DNA of 64,000 nt from Dysgonomonas sp. 25. Its GTDB lineage: Bacteria; Bacteroidota; Bacteroidia; Bacteroidales; Dysgonomonadaceae. Both the position numbers and the translations under genes were made by a program. The notes below the pieces were generated by a model. It saw only the letters and a program-made list of their open reading frames with translations. It did no database searches and had not been told where the DNA came from. Position 1 is the stretch's first letter, and each line of letters starts with the position of its first letter. The stretch lies in NCBI RefSeq assembly GCF_010501075.1, contig NZ_QVMN01000002.1, positions 1-64,000 of the forward strand, written 5' to 3'. Shown in pieces: positions 50,730 to 60,359 of the stretch.

Positions 50730-51811
50730 TGTTTTTATCCTTATTACTTTTTGTAGCCTTCATTTTTATAGGCTTCGATATTGCCTTGTTCGTGTATGAA
50801 TGGCAATCGAGAATACATATAGGCAGATGGAATGACCGTTCCGTCTGGCAAAAAGCAATCGAATCGAAGGCTCGCAAATGGCTGCATAGGCCGCCGACAG
50901 TGAAACAGACCGATAACAATTGCTATGTACTGTACGATGTGATACGCGGGCGCTATCGCAACAGGACGATACAAAGCTGGCAAACAGCCGGATTGTTATT
51001 GGCTTTCGGCAAGGAAGAATCTGCCTGTTATGCAAGTAAAGCGATAGATGACAAAACAGGAAACTGGAAGAAAAAGCCTGCCTATATCGATGAAGCTTTG
51101 CTGGCATATGTGCTGAAAAAGAATGGCGTGCTGACGCCAAGAGCCGAAGAGGCGATTCGTTCCCTGCGAATGACTTTGAAGGGCAGCCAAAAGACACTTC
51201 CTTATCGTGCGGCGCTTCCTCATATCCGCTTTGTAGATACTATCGGTATGGTCGTGCCTTTTCTTGCTCTTTGTGGCGAAATGGAGCTTGCCCGCATGCA
51301 GGTAGAAGAATATGATAAAGCAAAGCTTCCCGGTTCTTCCATCCCTTCGCATGCCTATGATATTGTGCAGAATGTCCCTTTAGGCATATACGATTGGGGG
51401 CGTGGCATCGGGTGGTATATATTGGGGCTGGTAGAATCCAATGACAGGGAAGTATGGGATAAGCGGATAGTCCTTTTAGCCGAAGAATTATTCGCATATC
51501 AAAAGGCTGATGGCGGATTCGGAGCGATGTTCTTCAATAAGGAAGCTACGAGCGAGTCTTCGGGTACGGCGCTCATCGGTTTGCTGATGGTAAACGCTTA
51601 CAAAATCACATCCGATAGCCGCTTCTTGGATGCGGCCTTTCGGGCGGAAAAGCGCTTGATGGCAGCCACCCGGCGAACAGGTGCTATTGATTTTTGTCAG
51701 GGGGACACGAAAGGTATCGGCTATTATTCCACTACCTATTCTGTTATGCCATTTGCACAAGGAATTGCCTTGAAACTGTCAAAAGAGCTGGATGCCTATG
51801 CGCACGGATAA
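50723..51811 (+). CDS. Membrane-anchored GH88/GH105-like glycoside hydrolase
   Basis: 362 aa. An N-terminal membrane helix (LVFLSLLLFVAFIFIGFDIA) is followed by an (alpha/alpha)6-barrel pattern with RFVDTIGMVVPFLAL, DWGRGIGWYILGLVE, QKADGGFGAMF and SESSGTALIGL, motifs seen in unsaturated glucuronyl/rhamnogalacturonyl hydrolases. Being anchored and encoded inside a glycan synthesis operon, it more likely trims or edits the nascent polysaccharide than degrades dietary glycans. Whether it needs an unsaturated uronic acid, as GH88/105 enzymes do, is unclear because no lyase gene is present. Confidence 0.8.
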   Translation: MLVFLSLLLFVAFIFIGFDIALFVYEWQSRIHIGRWNDRSVWQKAIESKARKWLHRPPTVKQTDNNCYVLYDVIRGRYRNRTIQSWQTAGLLLAFGKEESACYASKAIDDKTGNWKKKPAYIDEALLAYVLKKNGVLTPRAEEAIRSLRMTLKGSQKTLPYRAALPHIRFVDTIGMVVPFLALCGEMELARMQVEEYDKAKLPGSSIPSHAYDIVQNVPLGIYDWGRGIGWYILGLVESNDREVWDKRIVLLAEELFAYQKADGGFGAMFFNKEATSESSGTALIGLLMVNAYKITSDSRFLDAAFRAEKRLMAATRRTGAIDFCQGDTKGIGYYSTTYSVMPFAQGIALKLSKELDAYAHG

Positions 51812-53321
51812 TTCACGGAAGAATTTTATTGCCAGCATGTCCATTATGCTGATAATGACTTTTCTGGGATTCTTTACCCGGAAAATCTTTGTAGACAGCA
51901 TCGGTGTCGAATATCTGGGATTGAATGGCTTATTGCTTAATATTTTAGGTGTGGTTTCCCTGCTCGAAGGCGGATTCGGAACCAGTATCGTCTACAATCT
52001 GTATAAACCGCTTGCGGAAAGAGATGAGCCCAAGATTATCGCGCTCGTGCAGTTATACCGTAAGATATACCGTTATATCAGCGGGGGCATACTATTGATG
52101 GGGTTGGCTATATACCCTTTCCTCGATGTATTTATCAAGGGCGGCGAATCGTTGGAGTATGTTTCTGCCGTATTTTTTATCTTCCTGTTCAATAGCATCG
52201 TTCCTTATTTTGCCGCATACAAATGGTCTTTGATAAATGCCGACCAGAAGCAATATAAACTGGCAGCCATCAACCTGGTATATCAGGTCGGATTGAATCT
52301 GGCAAAGTTGGCTATATTGTATTATACCAAGAATTATATCCTGTATTTGCTGATAGAATCCTTGTTTATCGTAGGATATAACGTAGCTATCACTTATCAG
52401 GTCAACAGATTATACTCGTACATCAAAACGAAAATAAAATATAAAGTCGACGAAGAAACACGAAAAAAAATCATTACCAACTCCAAAGCCCTGTTCCTGC
52501 ACGGCTTGGGCGGTTATCTGATGCATTCGACGGGCAATATCGTTATATCTTCCTTTGTCAGCATCGCCATAGTCGGCTTGTATTCGAACTATACATTAAT
52601 CACCGTTTATATAAACAACCTGATAAATCAGGCATTGAACAGCGTCTCCGAAAGCGTAGGCAACCTCCTTGTCACCGAAAGCCGCGAGCGTGTCAATCAG
52701 GTTTTCAATACGATATTCCTGTTGAATTTTATCCTTGTTTCCTTGCCCGTTATTATCCTTTCCAATACACTGAACCCGTTTATAATCTGGTGGTTGGGAA
52801 GCGAATATTTATTAGGTACCGTTACGGTAATTATTATCCTCGTCAATGTATATATCTTGGGTATGCGCCTTTCGGCTCAGATATTCAAAGTCAAATCGGG
52901 CATCTTTACACAAGACCGCTTTTCGCCTCTTATACAAGGTTGCCTCAACTTAGCTTTGTCCCTTCTGTTTGTTCAATTCTGGGGTATAACAGGCGTTCTG
53001 CTTGCTGCCACCATAAGCGTATTGTCTATTGGGTTCTGGCAGTTCCCTTATCTCGTCTACAAACATACCTTTAAGAAACCGTTAAGCCTTTATTTCATAA
53101 GGTATGCCAAATATACGGCTGTGGCTCTTTTTTCGTGGGCGATAACTTACTGTATATGTTACCAATTCGAAGGCGATTCGATAGGTTATATCATGCTCAA
53201 AGGCATAATCTCCCTAATCGTTCCGGCAGGATTGTATTATATATCCTTTGCCAGAACAGAGGAGATGCAAAGCCTTCTGTTTTCATATGTTAAACCGACA
53301 TTACTCAAGATATTTCAATGA
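51792..53321 (+). CDS. Wzx-type flippase (polysaccharide biosynthesis MATE/MOP protein)
   Basis: 509 aa with 12-14 hydrophobic helices. The N-terminal MLIMTFLGFFTRKIFVDSIG then EYLGLNGLLLNILGVVSLLE and the ALNSVSESVGNLLVTESRER segment are typical of Bacteroidetes Wzx-like MOP transporters. It flips the lipid-linked repeat unit across the inner membrane for the EpsG-type polymerase. Its start lies 20 bp inside the previous gene, and it overlaps the next gene by 4 bp. Confidence 0.92.
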   Translation: MPMRTDNSRKNFIASMSIMLIMTFLGFFTRKIFVDSIGVEYLGLNGLLLNILGVVSLLEGGFGTSIVYNLYKPLAERDEPKIIALVQLYRKIYRYISGGILLMGLAIYPFLDVFIKGGESLEYVSAVFFIFLFNSIVPYFAAYKWSLINADQKQYKLAAINLVYQVGLNLAKLAILYYTKNYILYLLIESLFIVGYNVAITYQVNRLYSYIKTKIKYKVDEETRKKIITNSKALFLHGLGGYLMHSTGNIVISSFVSIAIVGLYSNYTLITVYINNLINQALNSVSESVGNLLVTESRERVNQVFNTIFLLNFILVSLPVIILSNTLNPFIIWWLGSEYLLGTVTVIIILVNVYILGMRLSAQIFKVKSGIFTQDRFSPLIQGCLNLALSLLFVQFWGITGVLLAATISVLSIGFWQFPYLVYKHTFKKPLSLYFIRYAKYTAVALFSWAITYCICYQFEGDSIGYIMLKGIISLIVPAGLYYISFARTEEMQSLLFSYVKPTLLKIFQ

Positions 53322-54499
53322 AGAAGAAACGCCTGTTTATCGCCATCCAATACATGGAAATCGGAGGAGTAGAACGTTCATTGCTGGGGCTATTGGATAG
53401 TCTGGATTACTCGCGTGTCGAGGTCGACCTTTTCATATACCGCCATTCGGGCGAACTGATGCAATATATCCCTTCCGAAGTGAATCTATTGCCCGAAATC
53501 CCCGCTTATACGACGCTTACACGCCCTATAACACAGATTCTCAAAGAAGGATATTGGAGAATCGCTTTGGGGCGCTTGTATGCCAAATTTCAGGCAAAGC
53601 GATTTTCGAATCAGACCGGCGGCGACGAGAATTACTCGATATATCAGTATGTTGCGGATGCTACTACGCCTTATCTGCCGCCAATAAACGACGTTGTATA
53701 TGATTTGGCGATAAGCTTTATCGCTCCGCACAATATTGTAAAGGATAAAGTGAAGGCGAAACGTAAAATTGCCTGGATTCATACCGATTATTCCAATGTT
53801 ACCATAGATGCGGCATGTGAATTAAAAACATGGGGTACATACGATTATATCGCTGCTATTTCGGAAGATGCTAAAAGAGCTTTTATACAGAAATTTCCGT
53901 CATTGGCAGATAGGATTGTAGTAATAGAGAATATCCTTTCGGCAAATTTTGTCCGTGAGCAAGCCTTATTGGAAAAGCCAACGCTCGACGGCGAGATAAA
54001 ACTCCTTACTGTAGGGCGCTTTTGTTATGCAAAAGCATTTGACCGGGCGGTGCATATTTGTGCCGAACTGATAAAAAAAGGTATTCCGGTCAAATGGTAT
54101 GCCATAGGCTATGGTGACGAGAATCCTATCCGTCAGGCGATTGAAGAGTGTGGCATGCAGGAGCATTTTATCATCTTGGGTAAAAAGGCTAATCCTTATC
54201 CTTACATTGCTGCCTGCGATATATATATACAGCCTTCCCGTTACGAGGGGAAAGCCGTTACTGTACGCGAAGCGCAGATATTGGGCAAACCTGTCGTTAT
54301 AACAGCTTTCAATACTTCCGCCAGCCAGCTGCGGAATGGTATCGACGGTCTTATTGTCCCGATGGATATTGAAGGGGCGGCGGATGCCATACAGTCCCTT
54401 ATCGGAAACAAAGCATTACGGAAAGCCTTTTGTAAAAATATGGCGGTTACGGATTATAGCAACTCCAAAGAAGTAGAACATATATACGCCTTGCTATGA
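53318..54499 (+). CDS. GT4-family glycosyltransferase
   Basis: 393 aa. IAIQYMEIGGVERSLLGLLD, KLLTVGRFCYAKAFDRAVHI, NPYPYIAACDIYIQPSRYEG and AQILGKPVVITAF. It shares the NPYPYIAA motif with the tandem pair at 46350-48601, so it is probably of the same subfamily, but it is more diverged. ATGA overlaps at both ends show tight translational coupling. Confidence 0.92.
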   Translation: MKKKRLFIAIQYMEIGGVERSLLGLLDSLDYSRVEVDLFIYRHSGELMQYIPSEVNLLPEIPAYTTLTRPITQILKEGYWRIALGRLYAKFQAKRFSNQTGGDENYSIYQYVADATTPYLPPINDVVYDLAISFIAPHNIVKDKVKAKRKIAWIHTDYSNVTIDAACELKTWGTYDYIAAISEDAKRAFIQKFPSLADRIVVIENILSANFVREQALLEKPTLDGEIKLLTVGRFCYAKAFDRAVHICAELIKKGIPVKWYAIGYGDENPIRQAIEECGMQEHFIILGKKANPYPYIAACDIYIQPSRYEGKAVTVREAQILGKPVVITAFNTSASQLRNGIDGLIVPMDIEGAADAIQSLIGNKALRKAFCKNMAVTDYSNSKEVEHIYALL

Positions 54500-55551
54500 G
54501 ATTATTATATATAACCAACGGAATCACCGGGGTAGGGGGGCTCGAACGTGTCCTTTCGGTCAAAGCTTCCTATTTTGCCGATAAGCTGGGGTATGACGTT
54601 TGTATCGTCTCTCTCAACGAAGCAGGGAAAGAACCGTTTTATACATTCAGCCCTAAAATAATATTCCATTCGGTAGACGTCTCCAAGAACAAGCCGGAAT
54701 ATTTCGCAGGAATCCGCCGTATTGTCAACGCGTTTAAGCCGGATGTAATCTCCGTGTGTGATGACGGATTGAAAGGCTTTTTCGTGCCTCTTTGGATTGG
54801 GACGAAGGCGAAGATTATATACGAAAGGCACGTTTCGAAAGAGATGGTTACGCATGGACGAAAGCCGAATCTGAAACAACAACTATCCTTCTTGCTGATG
54901 AATATAGGGAGCCGGTTTTATGACAAATTTATTGTCCTGACAAGCGATAACAAACAGCAATGGAAATCAGAAAATGTGGAGATAATACCCAATCCTCTTC
55001 CGTTTTACCCTGAATCCGTATCGAAATTGGAGAATAAAACCATTATCGCCGTCGGCAAAGTTTCCATTCAGAAAGGATATGACCGTTTGCAGGAAGCATG
55101 GGAACTCATCAGACATACATATCCCGATTGGAGCATCGATATTTACGGAACGATGCCACCCGATAATAACCTTCCCCTGATAGATGAAAATACTTCTATC
55201 CATATAAAAAAGCCTGTGAAAGACATACAGAAGGAATACCTGTCGTCCTCCGTTTATGCCCTCCCTTCCCGCTACGAGGGCTTTGGGATGGTCTTGATTG
55301 AAGCGATGGCTTGCGGAGTGCCTTGTATTGCATTCGATTGTCCGTGCGGCCCAAGAGACATCATTACGGATGGGATAGACGGCTTTTTGGTGGAAAATGG
55401 AAATATACAGCAATTTGCCCAACGGCTTTCGGTGTTGATTGAAGATGAGAAGCTACGCAAAACGATGGGTGAGAATGCCCGTCGCAATGTGAAGCGTTAT
55501 AATGTGGACATCATTGGCAGGCAATGGGACAGCCTTTTCAGAAGCCTATGA
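54496..55551 (+). CDS. GT4-family glycosyltransferase, last gene of the glycan locus
   Basis: 351 aa. YITNGITGVGGLERVLSVKA, TIIAVGKVSIQKGYDRLQEA, ALPSRYEGFGMVLIEAMACG and CPCGPRDIITDGIDGFLVEN are typical of GT4 enzymes of the galactosyl/N-acetylgalactosaminyl type, though the donor cannot be set from motifs alone. It ends at 55551, where a bidirectional terminator begins. Confidence 0.92.
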   Translation: MRLLYITNGITGVGGLERVLSVKASYFADKLGYDVCIVSLNEAGKEPFYTFSPKIIFHSVDVSKNKPEYFAGIRRIVNAFKPDVISVCDDGLKGFFVPLWIGTKAKIIYERHVSKEMVTHGRKPNLKQQLSFLLMNIGSRFYDKFIVLTSDNKQQWKSENVEIIPNPLPFYPESVSKLENKTIIAVGKVSIQKGYDRLQEAWELIRHTYPDWSIDIYGTMPPDNNLPLIDENTSIHIKKPVKDIQKEYLSSSVYALPSRYEGFGMVLIEAMACGVPCIAFDCPCGPRDIITDGIDGFLVENGNIQQFAQRLSVLIEDEKLRKTMGENARRNVKRYNVDIIGRQWDSLFRSL

Positions 55552-55590
55552 AAAAAATCCCATAAACCGATAGGCCTATGGGATTTCAGA
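55551..55590. terminator. Bidirectional terminator between convergent operons
   Basis: AATCCCATA and TATGGGATT pair over 9 bp (55556-55585) with an inner CC/GG. On the minus strand the stem is followed by TTTTTTT (55557-55551), a strong intrinsic terminator for the GH3/GH95 operon. The plus strand has no T tract, so termination of the glycan operon there would be weaker. The 60 bp up to 55650 contain nothing else. Confidence 0.75.
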
Positions 55591-55650
55591 TGAAGAATCT
55601 ACTATAGTATAACTAACATAGTTAGCTATTTGATATAACCGACAGGAATA

Positions 55651-58014
55651 TTATTTGACAGTTATGGTTGCTATTTCGTTTCTGTACATATTCATATACA
55701 GAATGTTATCCTTTATTTTATAATCTTTTACTCCCTTTACGGAGACATTTGCCGATGCCAGCTTAAGCGCAAAGCGGTTGGTAGAGAGTGCTTTTAATGT
55801 AATCTGTTTAGCCGTTTTATTCTTCCACGAAAAACTGATTTCTCCGTTCCCCCTCACTTTCAAGCCTTTTACTTCGCCTTCTGCCCATTCGTCGGGAATG
55901 GCAGGAAGCAGTTCGATGTATCCGGCATGGCTTTGCAGGAGCATTTCCATAATGCCTGCCGAGCCTCCGAAGTTACCATCTATTTGCATAGGCGGATGCG
56001 CGCTGAACAGGTTTGGGTAAGTTCCCCAATTGTTTCGGGCGGGTTTGAATAAGTCGCCTATCAGTTTATACGCGTGGTTTCCATCCTTCAACCGCGCCCA
56101 GAAATTTATCTTCCATGCCATCGACCAGCCGGTGGATTCGTCACCCCGCCGACGGAGCGTGACTTTTGCCGCCTCCATCAGTTCGGGCGTTTGTTCGTAT
56201 GTCAGCTCGTTACCCGGGTGCAGCCCATATAGTTGCGACACGTGGCGGTGATGCGGTTCTGCCTCATCGTAATCCTCTATCCACTCCATTATCTGACCAT
56301 ATTTGCCAATGGAGGTAGGAGCTAAATGCGCTTTCTTATCTTCTAATTCCTCTCTGAAATTTTTGTCGATACCCAGTACCGATGCTGCTTGAATGGTATT
56401 GGTAAATAACTCGCGTACAAGCTGGTTGTCCATCGTAGAGCCTGCGCAGATGCTCAACGTATCGTTATGGGCGGTTATATACTTATTTTCGGGCGAGGTG
56501 GTAGGGGCTGTCACTAAGTAACCATTGTTGGGATTTTCGACCAGCATGTCGTAGAAAAACAGCGACGCACCTTTCATCACGGGGTATACCGAACGCAGGT
56601 ATTCTCTATCCAGCGTAAACTCATAATGTTGCCACAAGTGCTGGCATAGCCATGCTCCGGCGGTATTGGTCGCTCCCCACGAAGGGTCTTCGGACGGCGA
56701 AGTGAATTGCCAGACATTACCCAAGATATGTGTCACCCATCCGCGGCTTCCGTAGTATATTTGCGCCGTTTTTTCTCCGGGCTCGACCAATGTTTTCACA
56801 TAATCGGACAAAGTGGTATGCAGCTCGGGCAAATTGCCTGTTTCGGCAGGCCAATAATTCATTTGCAGGTTGATATTCAGATGATAATCGCCATTCCAAG
56901 GAGTATAAATTTGCGGCGCCCACAACCCCTGCAAATTCGGCGGTAAACCGCCTTTGCGTGTCGAGGAGATGAGCAGATAGCGTCCGTATTGCATATAGAG
57001 GGCTGCTAAATCGGCATCTGTTTTGTCCGAAACAAAAGCTTCCAGACGCTTGTCTATAGGGAAGGATGAATTGTCATTCCTACCCAATGTTACATCTACA
57101 CGACCGAATAATTGCTGATAGGCTTCGCTATGTTGTTTTCTTGCGTGTAGGTAGTCTTTATCGGCTTTTCTTAATACATCCGATGCTATTACCTGTGCCG
57201 GTACGGATTTGCCGAAATCGGTTGCAAGTGATACGTATATAACGACTTCGTCTGCATTTCTTACTTCGACTTTATTGCCTTTTAGGGCTAATTCCCCGCC
57301 CTGATTTTCCACACGTATTTTACCATAATATATAACCCCTCCGTCGGGCGAAGCGCTTGGCATCTGTCCCGTTATCGTCAGGCAATTGTCTTCGATAGCT
57401 ATTTGATAATTTTCGTCGCGTTGGAGAGAAAGCAACAAGGATATTGCCTCTTTTTTATCAGCTGTATAACGGATAATGCCGACGTCTTCGGTGAATGAGG
57501 TGAAATATTCGCGGTGATAGGTAATACCCCCTTTTTGATAACTTGTGCCCGAAAGCGCCTTGTCCATATCCAGCCAACGTTTGTAGCGGCTCACGGGAGC
57601 AAGCGAATCGGAATAGAGCGATTGGATATATAAGTTCCCCAGATTCTGATAGTTGCCGAACCGTGTGATATCCGTTCCTCCGCCACCCAGACAGGTGAAT
57701 GTTTTGTACATCAATTCTTGTGCTTCTTTGTTCTTATTCTCGAACAATAAGCGGCGAATCTCCGACAGGTGTTTATTGGCATCGGGATTATCGGCATCCT
57801 GTTTCGAACCTGCCCAAAGCGATATTTCGTTGAGGATGATGCGTTCTTTGTCAACACCTCCCCAAGGCATCATGCCGATGCGTCCATTCCCGAGCGGGAT
57901 GGATTCTTCCCATATCTCTGCGGGACGGTCGAAATGGTATCCCCACCTGTATTCTTGTGCCTGACTAAGCAGCGGAGCGCTGAATAGAATCAGATATAGA
58001 ATATATTTTCTCAT
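55651..58014 (-). CDS. GH95-family glycoside hydrolase
   Basis: 787 aa with a signal peptide (YILYLILFSAPLLSQAQ). The N-terminal beta-domain opening (WEESIPLGNGRIGMMPWGGV, then ILNEISLWAG) and the C-terminal GGSAGIMEMLLQSHAGYIEL and LPAIPDEWAEGEVKGLKVRG are signature features of GH95, which contains alpha-1,2-L-fucosidases and alpha-L-galactosidases. The catalytic barrel is in the middle (about 290-680). It is secreted to the periplasm or surface. ATGA overlap with the upstream GH3 gene: one operon, probably acting on the same plant or host glycan. Confidence 0.92.
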   Translation of the reverse strand: MRKYILYLILFSAPLLSQAQEYRWGYHFDRPAEIWEESIPLGNGRIGMMPWGGVDKERIILNEISLWAGSKQDADNPDANKHLSEIRRLLFENKNKEAQELMYKTFTCLGGGGTDITRFGNYQNLGNLYIQSLYSDSLAPVSRYKRWLDMDKALSGTSYQKGGITYHREYFTSFTEDVGIIRYTADKKEAISLLLSLQRDENYQIAIEDNCLTITGQMPSASPDGGVIYYGKIRVENQGGELALKGNKVEVRNADEVVIYVSLATDFGKSVPAQVIASDVLRKADKDYLHARKQHSEAYQQLFGRVDVTLGRNDNSSFPIDKRLEAFVSDKTDADLAALYMQYGRYLLISSTRKGGLPPNLQGLWAPQIYTPWNGDYHLNINLQMNYWPAETGNLPELHTTLSDYVKTLVEPGEKTAQIYYGSRGWVTHILGNVWQFTSPSEDPSWGATNTAGAWLCQHLWQHYEFTLDREYLRSVYPVMKGASLFFYDMLVENPNNGYLVTAPTTSPENKYITAHNDTLSICAGSTMDNQLVRELFTNTIQAASVLGIDKNFREELEDKKAHLAPTSIGKYGQIMEWIEDYDEAEPHHRHVSQLYGLHPGNELTYEQTPELMEAAKVTLRRRGDESTGWSMAWKINFWARLKDGNHAYKLIGDLFKPARNNWGTYPNLFSAHPPMQIDGNFGGSAGIMEMLLQSHAGYIELLPAIPDEWAEGEVKGLKVRGNGEISFSWKNKTAKQITLKALSTNRFALKLASANVSVKGVKDYKIKDNILYMNMYRNEIATITVK

Positions 58015-60200
58015 TTTACTATCGTTATTTGTTTGCTTAGGCGGATATCGTCCGACGATGCGCCAATTAACAGGTTCACCTTTCCGGCTTCGAGTTCGAA
58101 TCTCTTCCTTTCCGCATTCCAGTACATCAGATCTTCGGCAGCCAGTTTGAGTTCTATGGTCTTGGTCTTACCTTTTTCGATTGTCTCCCGTTTGAAAGCC
58201 CTCAACTGCTTCATCGGGCGCGAGACGTTGGATTGTGGATAGGTCACATAAAGTTGTACAACTTCGTCGCCATCGTAATTACCTGTATTGGCAACTTCGA
58301 CCGAAAGGGTAAGTGTTTCGCCTTCGGACAAAGAAGTGCCGGACAGCTTTACGTTTTTATATTTGAATGTAGTATAGCTCAATCCATAACCAAACGGATA
58401 TAAAGGCTTCGTTTTGGCATACATGTAGGTGCGTCCGTTGCGTATATCATAGTCCATCATCGGTGGGAGGTCTGCAATAGATTTCACCCATGTCTGTGTC
58501 GTTCTGCCTGCAGGATTATATTCACCGAAGATGACATCAGCCACCCCGTTACCCAGTTCCTGACTGTTATTGGTCACGTGCAATATGGCAGGAAGGTTCT
58601 CCTGCGACCAGTTGATGGCAAAAGGGAAACTGCTGACCAGCACCATCAGTGTATTCGGATTAGCGCGGTGAACGACTTTTGCCAAGTCTTCCTGTTCCAG
58701 TGTCAGGGCTTTGCGATCGATAGCCTCACGCCCGTCGCTCGGAACAGGCGAATATTTCCAATCGGCTTTTGTACCGTATGGATGGTTTCCTACGCAGACG
58801 ATGGCAACATCAGCTTGTTTAGCAGCTTCGTAAGCTTTGTCTACCTCGTTACTCCCTGCGAAAATGATTTCTATATCACTTCCAGCGGCATTGCGAATGC
58901 CTTCGAGTATGGTTACGACATAAGGAGGCGTACCACTGTACCAATCGAGGATAACTTCATCGGCTCTCGGGCCGATAACGGCTATTTTCTTTATCTTCTT
59001 TTTATCAAGAGGCAGGAATTTTCTTTCATTTTTCAGCAGGACAACAGATTTCGCCGTCACTTCGCGGACGAAGTCTTTTACTTCCTGCCGGCGAAACGGG
59101 GCAACAGTATCCGTCACTCCTATATGCGCATAGGGTTGCTTAGTGCGATCGGCATCCAATAATCCGAGTTTAAGTGCGACATGGAAATTGCCGCGAATGG
59201 CATTGTCTATATCCGTTTCGGTCAACATACCTTTTTCGAGCGCTTCGTAGACATACGGACGATATTCGTCCAGAAATTGTCCGACTCCGGCTTTTACGAT
59301 GGCCGCAGCCCCTTCGGTGTGGGTAGCATATGTTTTGTGGGCTTTTATCAATAGACTCAAAGCTCCGCCATCGGTACAAATAATGCCGTTTTGCCCCCAT
59401 TCGTTTCGGGTGTAATCCAAGATAGGATGAATCGTCATCGGTATGTCGTTCCAACTGTTATATGCTGCCATATAGGCTCGCGAGCCGCCTTCTTCTATGC
59501 CTTTGCGGAAGGGGTAGGCATAGTATTCGTGAAAGAGGCGATCGTCGAAATTGGATGAGGTAGAGTCGCGCCCGTCTTCGTTGCTGTTAGCCAGAAAATG
59601 CTTCATCAAAGAGGCCGATTTCCAATAGCGTTTGTCGTCGCCCTGTAATCCTTTGACGAAGGCAACCGTCAGGCGCGAAACCAGATACGGATCTTCGCCA
59701 AAGCTTTCTTCCGTGCGTCCCCATCGTGGATCGCGGGCTAAATCGGCATTGGGTGCGCGCATCACCATGCCTGCTTTTTTGTACTTGTCGTTTTGCGCGT
59801 AGTAGCGTATTTCGTCGGCTTCTATGTCTGCCACTTTCCTTATCAATTCGGGAGACCACGTTGCGCCTAATCCGTATGCCTGCGGGAATGTGGTGGTGGG
59901 GTAGGTCTGTGGTTCGGCTTTCCCGTATACGATGCGGAATCCGCCCCAGTTGCCGCTCCCGCCTAAAGCCAATCCATGCAACCCTTCGCTGTGCCCCGTA
60001 GCGGGTATCCCTAATCGGGAGACGCCCAGATTGGTGGACAGAGCGGTTATTTTTTCGTCTATCGTCATCAGCGATAGCAAGTTCGAAACGCGTTCTTCGT
60101 CCGAAAGTGCCGTATCCTGAAACGGATGTACGTGTTGTGCGGATAGAGTGAAACGGGCGAACAAAAGTAACAGGATTAATAAAGGGATATGCTTTTTCAT
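58011..60200 (-). CDS. GH3-family beta-glycosidase
   Basis: 729 aa with signal peptide (IPLLILLLLFARFTLSAQ). Three-domain GH3 layout: TIM-barrel start (SLMTIDEKITALSTNLGVSR), substrate-pocket RAPNADLARDPRWGR, nucleophile region NGIICTDGGALSLL with the catalytic Asp, an alpha/beta sandwich (KIAVIGPRADEVILDWYSGT) and a C-terminal FnIII-like domain (YPFGYGLSYTTFKY). Likely a beta-glucosidase or beta-xylosidase; specificity is not determinable. First gene of the pair with GH95, with a TATCTTTG promoter box upstream. Confidence 0.93.
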   Translation of the reverse strand: MKKHIPLLILLLLFARFTLSAQHVHPFQDTALSDEERVSNLLSLMTIDEKITALSTNLGVSRLGIPATGHSEGLHGLALGGSGNWGGFRIVYGKAEPQTYPTTTFPQAYGLGATWSPELIRKVADIEADEIRYYAQNDKYKKAGMVMRAPNADLARDPRWGRTEESFGEDPYLVSRLTVAFVKGLQGDDKRYWKSASLMKHFLANSNEDGRDSTSSNFDDRLFHEYYAYPFRKGIEEGGSRAYMAAYNSWNDIPMTIHPILDYTRNEWGQNGIICTDGGALSLLIKAHKTYATHTEGAAAIVKAGVGQFLDEYRPYVYEALEKGMLTETDIDNAIRGNFHVALKLGLLDADRTKQPYAHIGVTDTVAPFRRQEVKDFVREVTAKSVVLLKNERKFLPLDKKKIKKIAVIGPRADEVILDWYSGTPPYVVTILEGIRNAAGSDIEIIFAGSNEVDKAYEAAKQADVAIVCVGNHPYGTKADWKYSPVPSDGREAIDRKALTLEQEDLAKVVHRANPNTLMVLVSSFPFAINWSQENLPAILHVTNNSQELGNGVADVIFGEYNPAGRTTQTWVKSIADLPPMMDYDIRNGRTYMYAKTKPLYPFGYGLSYTTFKYKNVKLSGTSLSEGETLTLSVEVANTGNYDGDEVVQLYVTYPQSNVSRPMKQLRAFKRETIEKGKTKTIELKLAAEDLMYWNAERKRFELEAGKVNLLIGASSDDIRLSKQITIVK

Positions 60201-60238
60201 TTGGTATCGATGGTTAAATTATCTTTTTTGGTATAGAA

Positions 60239-60264
60239 CAAAGATAAATAAGTACATCAACAAA
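60239..60264 (-). promoter_or_regulatory. Possible promoter of the GH3-GH95 operon
   Basis: Minus-strand TATCTTTG (60246-60239) matches the Bacteroidales -7 element. A TTTG at 60264-60261 could be the -33 box but the spacing is 14 nt, shorter than the usual 19-21. It lies 39 bp upstream of the GH3 start. Confidence 0.35.
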
Positions 60265-60329
60265 CTCATTCCTACATGTTTCCGATATGGGGCTTCTCCT
60301 ATTTAGGCGAGGGGAGTATTTGATAACAA

Positions 60330-60354
60330 AAGGGAGTTGTGATGTTGCTCCCTT
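60330..60354 (-). terminator. Terminator after the hybrid two-component regulator
   Basis: AAGGGAG / CTCCCTT pair over 7 bp with an 11-nt loop. On the minus strand the stem runs into TTTTGTT. It starts 6 bp past the stop of the regulator gene, separating it from the GH3/GH95 pair. Confidence 0.55.
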
Positions 60355-60359
60355 CCGGT

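Noticed and set aside
58578-59162. 194-codon plus-strand open frame
   Set aside because: Lies antisense within the GH3 gene, whose conserved motifs occupy the other strand; composition is that of an antisense shadow.
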